In this document: positions 48,535-59,873 of the stretch, piece after piece
Position numbering within the stretch: the first letter of the stretch is position 1
Layout: each line of letters opens with the position of its first letter
Assembly: GCA_943736015.1 (NCBI GenBank)
Contig: OX031060.1
Span: 516,001-580,000 of the forward strand
Source: Tridacna crocea
Taxonomy: Eukaryota > Mollusca > Bivalvia > Cardiida > Cardiidae
Reading direction: 5' to 3'
DNA length: 64,000 nt
Position numbers and translations under genes: made by a program
Notes under the pieces: generated by a model
What the model saw: only the letters and a program-made list of their open reading frames with translations
The model's database searches: none
Told to the model about the DNA's origin: nothing

Positions 48535-48744
48535 GGCTTTCAACACGCAAAAAAAGGAAATTTGTACATTTGCCTAAGATGTAGTCTCGGATTAGCCTGC
48601 GAACTCCGCGCTGACAAATCAGAAAAGACACTTTGCGTTGATGTAATTTTGTTTAACCTAAGTTTACTGTAGGACAAAATATAATGCTGTCGTATAGTGC
48701 CGTCTCGGATCAGTCTGTCTGTCGCTTTTCGTGCGTTGCAGGCC
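48535..48744. mobile_element. Degenerate foldback element, same family as 61943-62203
   Basis: It runs from 'ggctttcaacacgcaaaa' to 'gtgcgttgcaggcc' and shares 'gtctactgtaggacaa' and 'agtgccgtctcgga' internally with the better-preserved copy near 62.1 kb. The arms no longer pair well. Confidence 0.6.
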
Positions 48745-48758
48745 AGATTATCGTAAAA

Positions 48759-48802
48759 TGTTGTTGTTGTCGTTGTTTTTGTTGTTGTTGTTGTTGTGTT
48801 GT
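48759..48802. repeat. GTT/TTG trinucleotide repeat
   Basis: Interrupted (GTT)n shortly before the exon at 48843. Confidence 0.85.
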
Positions 48803-48842
48803 GCAATATCAAATTAGCAAATAGTTTTCGTATGCTTTCTAG

Positions 48843-48963
48843 ATTTCCTGACCACAGTCAGCATTTCATATTCAGAACTTACCTACGAGAACCGTGAACC
48901 GGTGACGGCATGGAAGTGTGAATTTGGCACCATGTTCTCTGGATATACTTATACAGTAACTTG
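48843..48963 (+). CDS. Exon: beta-rich ectodomain, part 1
   Basis: A 121-nt exon between 'tgctttctag' and 'gtatttct'; starts in phase 1, ends in phase 2. It encodes about 40 residues with VTAWKCEFG and YTYTVTW, a Cys/Trp pattern of the kind seen in beta-sandwich (Ig-like) folds. It follows the cysteine-rich array and continues into 49506 through a split Trp codon (TG|G). Confidence 0.75.
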
Positions 48964-49505
48964 GTATTTCTTTTAACTCTTTATAAGATAAAACAAAAGT
49001 TTACATAAGTTCGAAATAAAGCATTTTTCTGCGACAAATACACTGTGACTGAAATAAAGAAATGTGTTTTAAAAGGGTAGAATATATTGCAGGAAAAAGA
49101 AAGAATGCTTTTGAAAAAAAGCGTTGAGAAAATAAAAAAATAGTCCCTGGACAAGCACATTGATTACATATAGTACACTGTTTCGGGACATATCAGCTTG
49201 CGCAGACTGTGTCGCCTGCGATAAATCGATACCTTTTTGCACTTGCAAAGTTTTCATATTTGGTGCTGAAAGCGTACTTTTATGATTGTCAAAACTATTT
49301 GAGCCATGTACTGTGAAAAAAGGAATTTGCGAAAAGTATCGAACTGGGCTGCGCACTCTGCTTTGCTCATTGATTTTAGCCAATCATAAGTTGCGTCATT
49401 TCAAGAAGTAGGAATGTAAACAACAAATGTAGCATGATCAATATAAGAAGGCTCCCTTTTTGTTTATGTAATCACTCTGACTATATTTTTTCCGCAACTT
49501 TTCAG
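48964..49505 (+). other. Intron within ectodomain 1
   Basis: About 540 bases, no recognised element; contains 'gcttgcgcagactgtgtcgcctgcg' near 49197-49221, a fragment like the foldback-family centre. Confidence 0.5.
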
Positions 49506-49629
49506 GTTACTGGGTACCGGCAGTTCGGCTTTTGAGCTGAAAAAAGAATCTATAACGGCTACTACAGAACCCTACACGTTTTCACTCAGGATCTCTGATT
49601 TTCCTGACAATTCTATTCTGACAAACCCG
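49506..49629 (+). CDS. Exon: beta-rich ectodomain, part 2
   Basis: A 124-nt exon after 'ttttcag' and before 'gtaaagta'; starts in phase 2 and ends in phase 0. It encodes WLLGTGSSAFELKK, then alternating hydrophobic/polar strands (YTFSLRISDF), and no cysteine. It completes the domain begun at 48843. No catalytic motif. Confidence 0.75.
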
Positions 49630-51818
49630 GTAAAGTAGTATTTTCATAGGCCATTTGAGAAAAAAACCTTTTTGTTGTAAACATAGACTGAAGAGATCAA
49701 CAGTTAGGCCTATACAGTCCCATGGGGGTACGTTTTAAATTTACAAAACACAAAACCAAAACAAAGTCAAATCCGATGCCCAAATTATGTGCAATTATGT
49801 ATGGCTTTATGTTGATTAATGATGTTTGGTGACATATTTCTGCCGCAAGAAACGAAATAGTTATTATGATAATTCTACAGAACTATCGTGATAAAAGAAA
49901 GTTTCCTGGACATACTATATAGAACATTTTTCAAGATAAAAATATCGGGATAATTCCAACTATTATCAGAATTTGTTTTTGCTTTTGTGCCCTGAACTGA
50001 CATTCACAGTAACTATAGTTAGATACGGTTTCGAAACATTTTTGTCCGCAACGTTGAAAATTCTCCTTTTCCCTGAATGATTCTGAAGTTGTTGGTAGGA
50101 GGCATTTCGCGTTGTCTGAGTGTGTAACAGACTTGCGTTCTTTTCGAGTCTTTTCAATATCTACCATTTAAGATACATTAGTGAATTATTCGCGATTTTA
50201 CTTACTGCAATTTTGTGAAGTCAGATTCTACGCTTAATACGTTGCTGCTATGACCTTGCTACGACCTACGCGCATGAGCTGCGCTTCTGTTGCGTCTTTG
50301 GAACGTTTCTGTATAAAATTGCCGATTTTACAGCTATGGCAACAGTAAATGTTGACCATCGGCCTTCGAAGAAAGTGGATTATTTGTTTCAGTAAATGTC
50401 CTCCAACTCGCAATTATGAGCAATTAGGAGCAATACATTGGTAAGGTTGGGTCTTGATAGACAAGCCATACGGTGAAAGGTGGCCAAAAGGTCCTGGGTT
50501 TGGCCATGGTTGTCCTCAGGGAGAGATCTCTAATTTGGTCTTTATGATCAATTTTATGAGAGAACTCCGGATGGGAAACAGCACTTTCTTTTTTTCAATT
50601 ATATGATGATGAAGCCTCTCTCGTTTAATGCGATTTTGCATTGAGAACGTTCTAGACTCAAGAAAATTGAGAAATTCCTGGAACGCAGTGCATCCATACC
50701 TGAAGTTGAGCAAATATCTCTACACTTTTGTGAAGATAAGTTGTGTTTGCGCTACTTGTGCCGCGGGTACGCTACTGCTGCATTCATGAATTTCTTTCTA
50801 CGCTCTTACTATATACGCTTTTGAAGCTCTTCCAATCATTGATTCTACTACTCTCAAGGTACTACTAATCACTGCATTTTGACCAAATTTCGAACCGTAG
50901 TGGATCGCTGCTCAATGAAATTTGGGTTGTTCTAAGTGATATGCTATCACCGTGTTACTACACGAAAGATAACTTTGTGTAAATACGAAACGGTTGTAGG
51001 CTCTATGTTGAGGTGTTTTTCTGTCAATGATTTGTGAAGATAAAATCTTATGCATGAAAACATGTTAAAGCAGGTACTTGGTAATTAAATCTGTTGCATG
51101 AAAATATGAAAAATGTGTACTTTCTACCTAAATCTAAGTCATAAAATCGTGCGAAAATATATACCAGGTTCTAAAGTCTAACGCCCAAAATTATGTGAAA
51201 ACAAGAAACAATTTTTCGTTTTGTTGCATGTTTTGAGAAAATTCCGGAGAAGTTGTTTTTCGGTGCCATTATGACAACGATTTTGGCGATGAAAAGCGAT
51301 GTTTCACGAATCCCATTACGGTGCCCTATCATTAATGCCACTGACACGCTTATATTTATCATTCGACGTGAAGGTTTCTTTTTCATCGTCAATTTAGGTT
51401 TATTCTTTTTTTTTTTTTCAGATAAACAAAATAGTCATTTAAGTGTTGTTTCGTTCCTACTGTGTCTTAGCTCTAAGTGGTTACAGCTTGCCATATCAAC
51501 AGCGCTTATAAATTTTATACTTTTTATTTTTCTCACTTTGCAATCTTAAAATAAAAAATAAACCATACTATGGCAAAAGGGGGCTTACCATGATGCATTG
51601 CACTGAGTAAAATATCACACAATTTAGGATTTATTAAACCATTTTATCAAATAATAAGTAAATCACGAGTTTGACTGGTCCATTGACCTGTAGATAATTG
51701 ACAGATAGCAAAATAGCAAAAAATTTCGGCTCAGGTCGACCTGCGCGGATTGGGCAGGCTGACCTGAGTCGATACATTTTTCAGATGCACGGCTTAAATA
51801 TGTATGATTTTATTACAG
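49630..51818 (+). other. Intron ectodomain 2-3
   Basis: 2.2 kb. The last ~130 bases (about 51685-51800) are a dispersed repeat: 'ggtccattgacctgtagataattgaca', 'ttcggctcaggtc', 'gagtcgatacatttttcagatgca'. The same repeat lies at about 63600-63712. No exon supported in the rest. Confidence 0.55.
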
Positions 51819-51902
51819 ATGGGTTGTTCTGTGATGGTGGAAGATTCTAGTGGTGCGGTGGTCGCTCCAGCCGTAAAAAGTGCTGAAATACAGCTTATAG
51901 AG
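51819..51902 (+). CDS. Exon: beta-rich ectodomain, part 3
   Basis: An 84-nt phase 0-0 exon between 'ttattacag' and 'gtagacct'. It encodes 28 residues with one cysteine (MGCSVMVEDSSG) and ends AEIQLIE. The Met is internal, not a start. It joins 49629 and 52077 in frame. Confidence 0.7.
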
Positions 51903-52076
51903 GTAGACCTATCTACTTTATTATCCTCTTTAAGAATATCCCTATCTGTGATTTACTGGGAGTTCACAGTAAATAATATCACTGGCTAGTGGTATTGCCA
52001 AATTGCCGACTTTTACAATTTCCAGATACCATTTTTCCCATAACCTATAAAGGGTGTTTTTTTCTGTTTTTTCAAG

Positions 52077-52469
52077 GTCAACACAACTGACCTGACCCTC
52101 TTCAGGGGTGACACGGCAGAACTTCTCATCACCATGAATTTTGCTGTTGCTTGTCGTGAAGGGGACGACTGTTCCTTTGACGTTCTTGCTTACGATAACA
52201 CAGCTGATTATTTATGTACAAAAACAACTCTTGCTGTATCCGGCAGTGGTACCTGTGGTTGTAGAATACAACCTAAAACAAAAGCTGACGTTGATGCAGC
52301 CGGCGGAACACTTGTGTACACCGCAGAAACAGTCAGTTGTAACATAACAACAAAGAATGACTTTTACACAGACTTCTTGTCGGCGTTTACATTGAACCTG
52401 AAGACTGCTTTCTCTGGAACATCAGTTCCTTTTCCTTCTCTTGAAGGTGATTTGAACCAACATGTCACG
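52077..52469 (+). CDS. Exon: beta-rich ectodomain, part 4 (131 codons)
   Basis: The largest exon, 393 nt, phase 0-0, between 'ttttttcaag' and 'gtaagtac'. It begins VNTTDLTLFRGD and holds five cysteines (ACREGDDC, YLC, GTCGC and SCNITT include them) and possible N-glycosylation sites (NTT, NIT). It is open throughout. Order and character recall the region just before the VWD domain in VWD/EGF-type extracellular proteins. That resemblance comes from memory and is not a database result. Confidence 0.82.
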
Positions 52470-52960
52470 GTAAGTACTGTATTTATTGATTCGGGATGAT
52501 TTTATTGACCTCCAGGAAAAAGAAGGGATTTAATGTATCTTTGAGATTCATGTTACCCAGCAAGTAAACATTAAAGTTTGGATCTACAAAATCCATTTTG
52601 TCTAACAAGCAACTAAATCATAACCCGGGTCTGCCGGCGAGGAATGTCCAAGCAGAGCTTAAGTGATACTTTGTGTAGTTACAATAAATAAATTTTGTTG
52701 TGTGCAAACGCTTTCAATTCGGACCAGTCTAAAAATCTGTCGTTTGGCAATAATTTAAACAATATATAACCGCCTTTTTCTGCACGATTTCAATGGTTGA
52801 TTGCATTTCAGCTGTTTTGCTTTTTAGCATATGTGGCTAAGATGCTATTTAAACTCACCTGAGCTCAAAATCCTCGAGGTGACCTTTTGTGATCGTCCTG
52901 TGCCGTCGTCCGGCGTCCAGTGTCCTGCGTCCGTCATGAGTCGTCAACTTTTCTGCTTGT

Positions 52961-53524
52961 TGTTACGAGTCAGACGTAACTAGAAAGTAGAAGCCAGCAA
53001 CAAACGATAACAATTAACAAAATTTATTAACAAAAAAATATCAAATAAACAGTGACAATTTTACAATAGTACAAAACAATACCTTAGACGTTAAATTCAA
53101 AAGACAAATTATTCCAGTCTTAATTCCAATCTGATCCTGATCCGAACTGAATGTAATCCAAGCACACGAAGTAATCCTCACTTTAGTCTAGTCTGATCCG
53201 AATCCAAACTAAATGTAATCCAAGCACTAACTTTATGACACAAACACAAGATAATCCCCACTGTAGTCTGGCAATCATGTATTAACTAGTGAACGCTGAG
53301 ATGTAAAAAGCTTTTCCTTTTATAATAACAGAGAAACTTCCAGAAAATTCATGTTAAAATCAGTTGCATAATTTCTAGTAATCAGATTGTAAAAAGGCCT
53401 GGAAACTTCTAGCACAATATTCCACAAGAGAGAATCCAGTTCTAAAAATAGTAACAGGGGAAAACCATTCAAAAATAGATACACACATGAACAAAGCTAG
53501 GAATAACTGGGTATGTACATAACA
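52961..53524 (-). repeat. 3' LTR of the gypsy element (564 bp)
   Basis: On the plus strand it runs TGTTACGAG...TACATAACA. On the minus strand it contains TTATAAAAGG (53316-53325, TATA box) and AATAAA (53023-53028). It differs from the other LTR by about four substitutions and one 2-base indel. Confidence 0.9.
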
Positions 53525-53535
53525 CTTCCCCCCTT
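53525..53535 (-). promoter_or_regulatory. Polypurine tract of the gypsy element
   Basis: The minus strand reads AAGGGGGGAAG immediately before the 3' LTR, the expected plus-strand primer position. Confidence 0.8.
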
Positions 53536-53755
53536 GAAAAGAAAAAGAAAGGTTTATGAAATAAATCTTTCTTTTTTTTTTTGAAATATTATTTATATAT
53601 ATGTATATGATAATTTATCTGAAGTATACATAGGAAATGACAAACTCAATTATTAATTATTTCAGACTAATGAAAATAATCAAGGTAATGAAAGTACAAT
53701 TTTTTAAAAAGAAAAAAGTTTAAACTTCATTTAGGGAAAAATGACTATTGGAATT

Positions 53756-54250
53756 TCAAACTCTTGAAAGAGCATCTGGTATAATGTTATCTTTCCCTTT
53801 TATGTGTCTTATGTCAAGATTAAACTCTTGAAGCAATAAACTCCACCTCAGTAATCTTTGATTCTTATTCTTAAGTTTGTGTAGAAAACTTAAAGGGTTA
53901 TGATCACTGAATACAACAATTGGTGAAGTTGAAGAGGTTAAATAAACTTCAAACTGCTGGATTGCCAGAATTAAGGCAAGACACTCTTTTTCTATGGTAG
54001 AGTAATTTTTCTGATGTTTGTTAAATTTCTTAGAAAAGTAACAAACTGGGTGATCAATACCATTATTATCTTCTTGTAAAAGAACAGCACCAATACCAAC
54101 ATCACTTGCATCAACAGCTAGTTTGAAACATTTGTCAAAATCAGGTGCCAAGAGAACTGGTGTGCTCTTTAGTATGGCTTTCAGACGATCAAATGCATCT
54201 TGACATTTGTCATTCCATTTGAACTTTGTGCTTTTCTTAAGTAAATTTGT
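53756..54250 (-). pseudogene. RNase H part of pol, cut off by an in-frame stop
   Basis: Same frame as the upstream pol ORF, separated from it by a single TGA at 54251-54253. It encodes the RT-RNase H link (from 54250) and the RNase H domain: LAVDASDVGIGAVL (first Asp), STIEKECLAL (Glu) and VVFSDHNPL (Asp), ending PDALSRV near 53756. The pol reading frame ends here, with no integrase after RNase H, which confirms the unusual gene order. Confidence 0.85.
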
Positions 54251-56626
54251 TCAAGGTTCAGCAATACCTGAGAAATTTTTACAGAATTTCCTATAGTAGC
54301 CAGCCATACCAAGAAATCGCATCAGCTGTCTTTTACATTTAGGCACAGGAAACTCAGAGATAGCATTGACTTTAGCTTCTAAAGGTTTAACTTGACCCTG
54401 TCCCACAAGATGTCCTAGAAATGTTACAGTAGCATGACAAAATTCAGTTTTTGCAAGATTCACAGTCAGTTTCGCTTCACTCCAACTGTCTGAGTAGATG
54501 ATGACGTCGTCAATATATGCATCACAGCCATCTAATCCACATATAACGTTGTTTATAAGTCGCTGAAATGTTGCAGGAGAATTTTTCATCCCAAACGGCA
54601 TAACTTTGTATTGGTACAGACCGTTTGGAGTAGCAAAGGCTGATACTTCTTTTGCTCTATCAGTCAGTGGAACTTGCCAGAATCCTTTTAGCAGGTCAAA
54701 TTTGGTGACATATTTAGAATTTCCAACTTTGTCAATACAGTCATCAATTCTTGGTATTGGAAAAGAGTCTGTTTTTGTCACAGAGTTCACTTTACGATAG
54801 TCAGTACACATTCTATAAGTTCCATTTGATTTAGGTACTAATATACATGGTGAACTGTAATTACTCTGGCTAGGTTCAATAAAGTCATTTTCCAGTAAGT
54901 ATTTTACTTCATCTTGGAGGTATTTCTGTTTCAAAGGATTCATCCTATATGGATGTTGCTTTATTGGTTTAGAATCTTCCACAATGACATCATGATAGAT
55001 TTTATCTGTTCTTGTGGGGATATCAGAAAATAAATGTTCATATTCATGTATCAACTGTTTCAGCTCTTCTTGTTGTGATGGTTCCAAGTGAGAAAGTTTG
55101 TTGTCAAGGTTTCTCAAAATATCAGAATTCTCAAGTTTAGATGGACCAGGATCAGATTTATCAATAAAGTCAGAATTTACTTCAATTTCAAATACACTTG
55201 ATTCTTGTGGGACAGTGTTTACAACGGTAATTGGTTTTGAAATAGAGCTATCTCTGTCAAAGTATTCTTTTAACATATTTACATGACACATTTGTTTGTT
55301 TTTACGCCTACCTGGAGTATTAATTATATAGTTTAAATCACTTGTTTTCTTGTCAATAGTGTAGGGTCCAAAATATCTTGCCTGTAGAGGTCTGCCAGGT
55401 ATTGGCAAAAGAGCAAGGACTTTGTCACCTGGTTTAAATTTTCTATCAATAATATGGTTGTCATATCTTGCTTTCATTTTGCCCTGAGACGTTTTAAGAT
55501 AAGACCTAGCAACCTCACATGCCCTAGACAGTCTACTTCTGAAGTCAAAAACATACTGCAGTAAATTCAAAGGTGTTTCATCATTTGAAAGAAATTTCTC
55601 TTTCAAAAGTTTTAAAGGTCCACGAACAGAATGGCCAAAAACTAATTCAAAAGGACTGAAACCAAGAGACTCTTGTACGGATTCTCTGGCTGCAAATAGT
55701 AACAAATGGATGCCCTCATCCCAATCTTTTTCAGTGTCAAAGCAATATGATCTTATCATATTTTTTAATGTCTGGCGAAATCTTTCTAAAGCACCTTGAC
55801 TTTCAGGGTGATAGGCGGATGACCTGTATTGCTTGATCCCTAATTCATGCATAACCTGTTGGAATATACCAGACATAAAATTTGACCCTTGATCAGACTG
55901 AACTGATTTTGGAAGACCAACAAATGTGAAAAATTTTATAAGAGCTTTGACTATTGACTTTGTTTTGATGTTCCTTAAAGGAATAGCTTCAGGAAAACGT
56001 GTAGAAGTACACATAATTGTTAAGAGATACTCATTTCCTGACTTAGTTCGAGGTAAAGGACCAACACAATCTATAAGTATCCTACTGAAAGGTTCATCAA
56101 AAGCAGGAATAGGTTGTAATTGAGCTTTGGGAATGGTTTGGTTGGGTTTACCTACCATTTGACATGTATGGCAAGTTTTACAATATTTAGAGACATCTGA
56201 TTTGAGACCAGGCCAATAAAAATGAGTAATAATTTTGTGATAGGTCTTGTTTATACCTAGGTGACCTGACATAGGACTTTCATGGGCTATACTTAGTATT
56301 TCATGACGATATGACTTTGGAACCACAATTTGGTGGTAAACAGCCCATTCATCATCAGCTGGGACATCAAATGGTCGCCATTTTCTCATAAGAATCCCAT
56401 TCTCTATATAGTAACACATTGGGACCTCTGATATTTCAGGTAAAGCCCTAAAAATTAATTTTGAAATCAGTTTGCTGTTCCTGGATAAGCTGTGACTTTG
56501 ACAGCGTGTCATGAACTTGGTCAATAGACCGTGGTGGTGAATGACAAGACATTGACGAGTCTGTCTGAGTATCAGACAAACTGGGATCAAGAGACTTTTT
56601 AATCTCATTATTAAAGTATTGACCAA
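54251..56626 (-). pseudogene. Pol: integrase followed by reverse transcriptase
   Basis: 791 codons. The first ~58 overlap the Gag frame and are probably not native. Integrase: zinc-binding H2C2 (H115, H122, C152, C155), catalytic core D186, D245, E281 with the D-D-35-E spacing, and a GPY module (RYFGPYTI, about 417-423). Reverse transcriptase about 560-791: KFDLLKGFWQ (D643), MPFGMKNSPATFQ and YIDD (703-706). Immediately after IIYSDSW about 14-20 residues usual in the family are missing (junction near 54478), an apparent in-frame deletion. The frame ends at TGA 54251-54253 before RNase H. Confidence 0.9.
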
Positions 56627-58361
56627 TAAAAGTATCCGTCAAGTCAATGTCAGAGTTTGAGTTTTTCAAAATGGCCTTTTTAGCCATAGCTCGGGTAACT
56701 GCACAAGAAGGATACAAGTCAGGAATTTCCTGCTCGATAGGGTCATCTGTTTGACCTACAGTTGGTGTGTCAATTACAAGTGGATTAACCACAACCTTAT
56801 CTCCAGCTAAGTCATTGCCTAGCAGTAAATGGACACCTTTAAATGGTAAGGAAGGTTTAATACCAATAACCACAGGCCCAGTAACCAAATCTGATGACAA
56901 ATTAACATGATGGAGAGGGATATTAACAGTTCCACACTCTATACCCTGAATAAGGACACTAGTACCGGAAGAAGTCTTCTCAGAAAAAGGCAGTATATCT
57001 GCTAAAATAAGAGATTGAGAAGCTCCTGAGTCTTTTAAAATTTTAATAGGGGTAGGTGGGCAATTATCACCTGAAAGTGATACAAAACCATTCAACATAA
57101 ATGGTTTAAAAATCTCCATAGTAGAATCAGACTTGGGTTTTGTGACTATGTCAATTGTATTGGTTTTGATAGAAGACTGTGGCCTTGGCCTAAGAGGGGT
57201 GAGCCCTGTTGGTTTGGCTTCATCACTTTCTAACTTCCTTTTTAATTTCAAACATTCAGAAACAAGGTGACCAGGTTTCTTACAATAGTTACAAGTGGGT
57301 CGAGATAAGCGATAATGACTTTTGGTTTCACTAGTAGAATTGGGTTTGGGTGTATTGGATTGACTGGGCATGCCAGATGAATTACCAGACGTAGATTTAT
57401 TTTGGGGATGTGAGGAAGTAGGTTTTGGTTTATTAATAAAAGAAACTGTATGTGTAAGGTAGTAATTATCAGCCAGACGAGCTGCTTCTTCTAAAGTTTC
57501 AACTTGTTTTTCGTCTAAGAATGTCTTAACATCAGATTGAATACAACATTTGAATTCTTCAACTAACATAAGTTGTCTCAGTTTATCATAATTTTGGTCT
57601 ATTTTCTTAGAACAGCACCATCTATCAAATAACTGTTCTTTGTTTCTAGCAAATTCAACATGAGTCTGGTTAGAATCTTTTTTACAATTTCTAAATTTTT
57701 GTCTATATGCTTCTGGGACCAGCTCATAACCTTTGAGAATAAGTTCTTTAACAGTCTCATAATGATGACATTGTTCAACACCTAGTTGCGTATAAATTTC
57801 ACGAGCTTTGCCTATCAAAACACTTTGCAGAAGCAAAGTCCAGTGCTCTTTTGGCCAATTTAAGTTTTCTGCAACTTTTTCAAAGTGTAGGAAGTATTTA
57901 TCAACTTCTTTCTCTTGAAATGGAGGAACAAGCCTAATATGTTTTGTAACATCGAAATTGTATTCAATCTTTTGCTTGGGCTGATTTGCTCTTTCTTGCA
58001 TTTCTATTTCCCTCATTCTTAATTGAAATTCTCTCTCCTTCTCTCTCTCTTCCCTTTCCCTTTCTTCTCTCTCCCTTTCTCTTTCCCTTTCTCTTTCCTT
58101 CTCTCTTTCTAGTCTTTCTTCTCTCTGTCTTTCCCTTTCTCTTTCCTTCTCTCTTTCCTGAATTTCTAATTGTCTGATCTGCAATTTTAATTCAAGTTCT
58201 TTCGAACTTGAAACTGACTGAACGTCAACTATCAGGGAAAGAGCATTTTTATTGAAAATCTCCTCATCAACAAAATATTGTACCAAAATGTTCTTAATTT
58301 CATGTTTACGCATTGAAGATTTTATTTCAGACAATTTATAGTGCTTAGAAAGATTAAGCAA
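56448..58361 (-). pseudogene. Gag-protease with SCAN-like capsid segment
   Basis: 637 codons. Residues about 54-125 form a long Arg/Glu-rich coiled-coil-like stretch. About 140-305 are capsid-like; the part about 216-302 (EAYRQKFRNC, THVEFARNKEQLFDRW, LEEAARLADNYY) resembles the SCAN domain, which is known to derive from Gmr1-like Gag (Emerson and Thomas). A CCHC knuckle is at C357, C360, H365, C370 and an aspartic protease motif KDSGAS at D444. The listed start is a TTG; an ATG at 58430-58432 lies in another frame, and a one-base loss in the A-run near 58372-58376 would explain the break. A second frame change lies near 56448. Confidence 0.88.
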
Positions 58362-58657
58362 ATCAGTCTTTTTACTAAATTCAATAACTCCACAGACGGT
58401 TCAGCCGTAAATTTATCTAAGTCAAAAGACATGTTTGTTTGTTGCTGGATTCAAGTACAAAGTTGTATTATAATTACTGATAAGTAAAAATGTAGGGAAA
58501 AATTTTCAATAAGTGAAAACTAGACTGTCTGTAAGAAATTTTGACTAACAGGATGTATTAGATTTTTATTCAAATTGTGAAAAGCAAACGTCTATGTCTT
58601 ATTTTCCAATCGATGGCTAATCCCAAAAGGAAAACGAATGCGTTAGTCTATTTTCCA

Positions 58658-58675
58658 ATCCCGGACGAGCCCCCA
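58658..58675 (-). promoter_or_regulatory. tRNA-Pro primer-binding site of the gypsy element
   Basis: The minus strand reads TGGGGGCTCGTCCGGGAT, an 18-base match to the known complement of the tRNA-Pro 3' end, five bases after the 5' LTR. The leader continues to the ATG at 58430-58432. Confidence 0.88.
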
Positions 58676-58680
58676 ATTTC

Positions 58681-59242
58681 TGTTACGAGTCAGGCGTAAC
58701 TAGAAAGTAGAAGCCAGCAACAAACGATAACAATTAACAGAATTTATTAACAAAAATATCAAATAAACAGTGACAATTTTACAATAGTACAAAACAATAC
58801 CTTAGACGTTAAATTCAAAAGACAAATTATTCCAGTCTTAATTCCAATCTGATCCTGATCCGAACTGAATGTAATCCAAGCACACGAAGTAATCCTCACT
58901 TTAGTCTAGTCTGATCCGAATCCAAACTAAATGTAATCCAAGCACTAACTTTATGACACAAACATAAGATAATCCCCACTGTAGTCTGGCAATCATGTAT
59001 TAACTAGTGAACGCTGAGATGTAAAAAGCTTTTCCTTTTATAATAACAGAGAAACTTCCAGAAAATTCATGTTAAAATCAGTTGCATAATTTCTAGTAAT
59101 CAGATTGTAAAAAGGCCTGGAAACTTCTAGCACAATATTCTACAAGAGAGAATCCAGTTCTAAAAATAGTAACAGGGGAAAACCATTCAAAAATAGATAC
59201 ACACATGAACAAAGCTAGGAATAACTGGGTATGTACATAACA
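58681..59242 (-). repeat. 5' LTR of the gypsy element (562 bp)
   Basis: Near-identical partner of 52961-53524, TG...CA ends on the plus strand. Followed by TTGT, the second half of the target-site duplication. Confidence 0.9.
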
Positions 59243-59873
59243 TTGTGTACGTTCTAGAGGCCGCATTTTCAGACCAATACTTTTGAAATTTGGTCAGTCA
59301 GAATGTTTGTCTTAATGATATGTCAGGAAGTTTTATAGCTGGTTTTGTCGGGTCAAAACTATATGCTTTATTCAAATTTTAGAAAAACCTCTTGAACACT
59401 CTAGAGGCCACATTCTTAGTCCAACACTCCTGAAAGTTGGCTAGAATGTTTGTCTTGATCTTGTCCTGCATAATTTCGATATTGAATCAAGTTTGTTAAA
59501 AAACTAAGCCACTAGGTAAGGTCCTACTAAATTTTTCATAACCTCTACAGGCCATATGTTTTAGTCAAATAGTCATGAAAGTTAGTCAGAATGTTTGTCT
59601 AGATGATCCCTCTGATCATTTTTAAAAAGGTCACGTCCGGTCAAAATCGAGATTTTCAGGTAAATCTTCACAATTTTTTTTACTCTAGAAGTCAAATTTA
59701 CATTCAAAAAGGCTTTAATATTTGTCTTGATATTATCTCGAACGAATTTGAAATGGGTCATGTTGGGTGAAAAACTAGGTCACTGCGTTAGATCTTTGAA
59801 ATATATTTTGTATGCTCTAAGAGCCACATTTTCAGTCGTACACTTTTGCAATTTGCTAAAAAAGTATGTCTTT

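Larger units (their letters stand above)
46277..48842 (+). other. Intron A''-ectodomain
   Basis: 2.57 kb, dominated by the 142-bp tandem repeat block (46524-47945), followed by a degenerate foldback copy (48535-48744) and a GTT repeat (48759-48802) that ends about 40 bases before the next exon. Confidence 0.65.
52961..59242 (-). mobile_element. Ty3/gypsy-class retrotransposon with Gmr1-like order (Gag-PR-IN-RT-RH)
   Basis: Nearly full-length, 6.28 kb, minus strand. LTRs lie at 52961-53524 and 58681-59242. TTGT at 52957-52960 and 59243-59246 is a 4-bp target-site duplication. The primer site pairs with the 3' end of tRNA-Pro, and a G-rich purine tract abuts the 3' LTR. Coding order is Gag, protease, integrase, reverse transcriptase, RNase H. 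Integrase before RT is the copia-type order, but the proteins are of gypsy class, matching the Gmr1-like group described by Goodwin and Poulter. There is no env. Several frame lesions make this copy inactive, although its LTRs are about 99% identical by eye. Confidence 0.9.

Noticed and set aside
56448..56626. Programmed ribosomal frameshift between Gag-PR and Pol
   Set aside because: The overlap is long, no slippery site was evident, and other lesions are present, so a simple indel is more likely. Not excluded.
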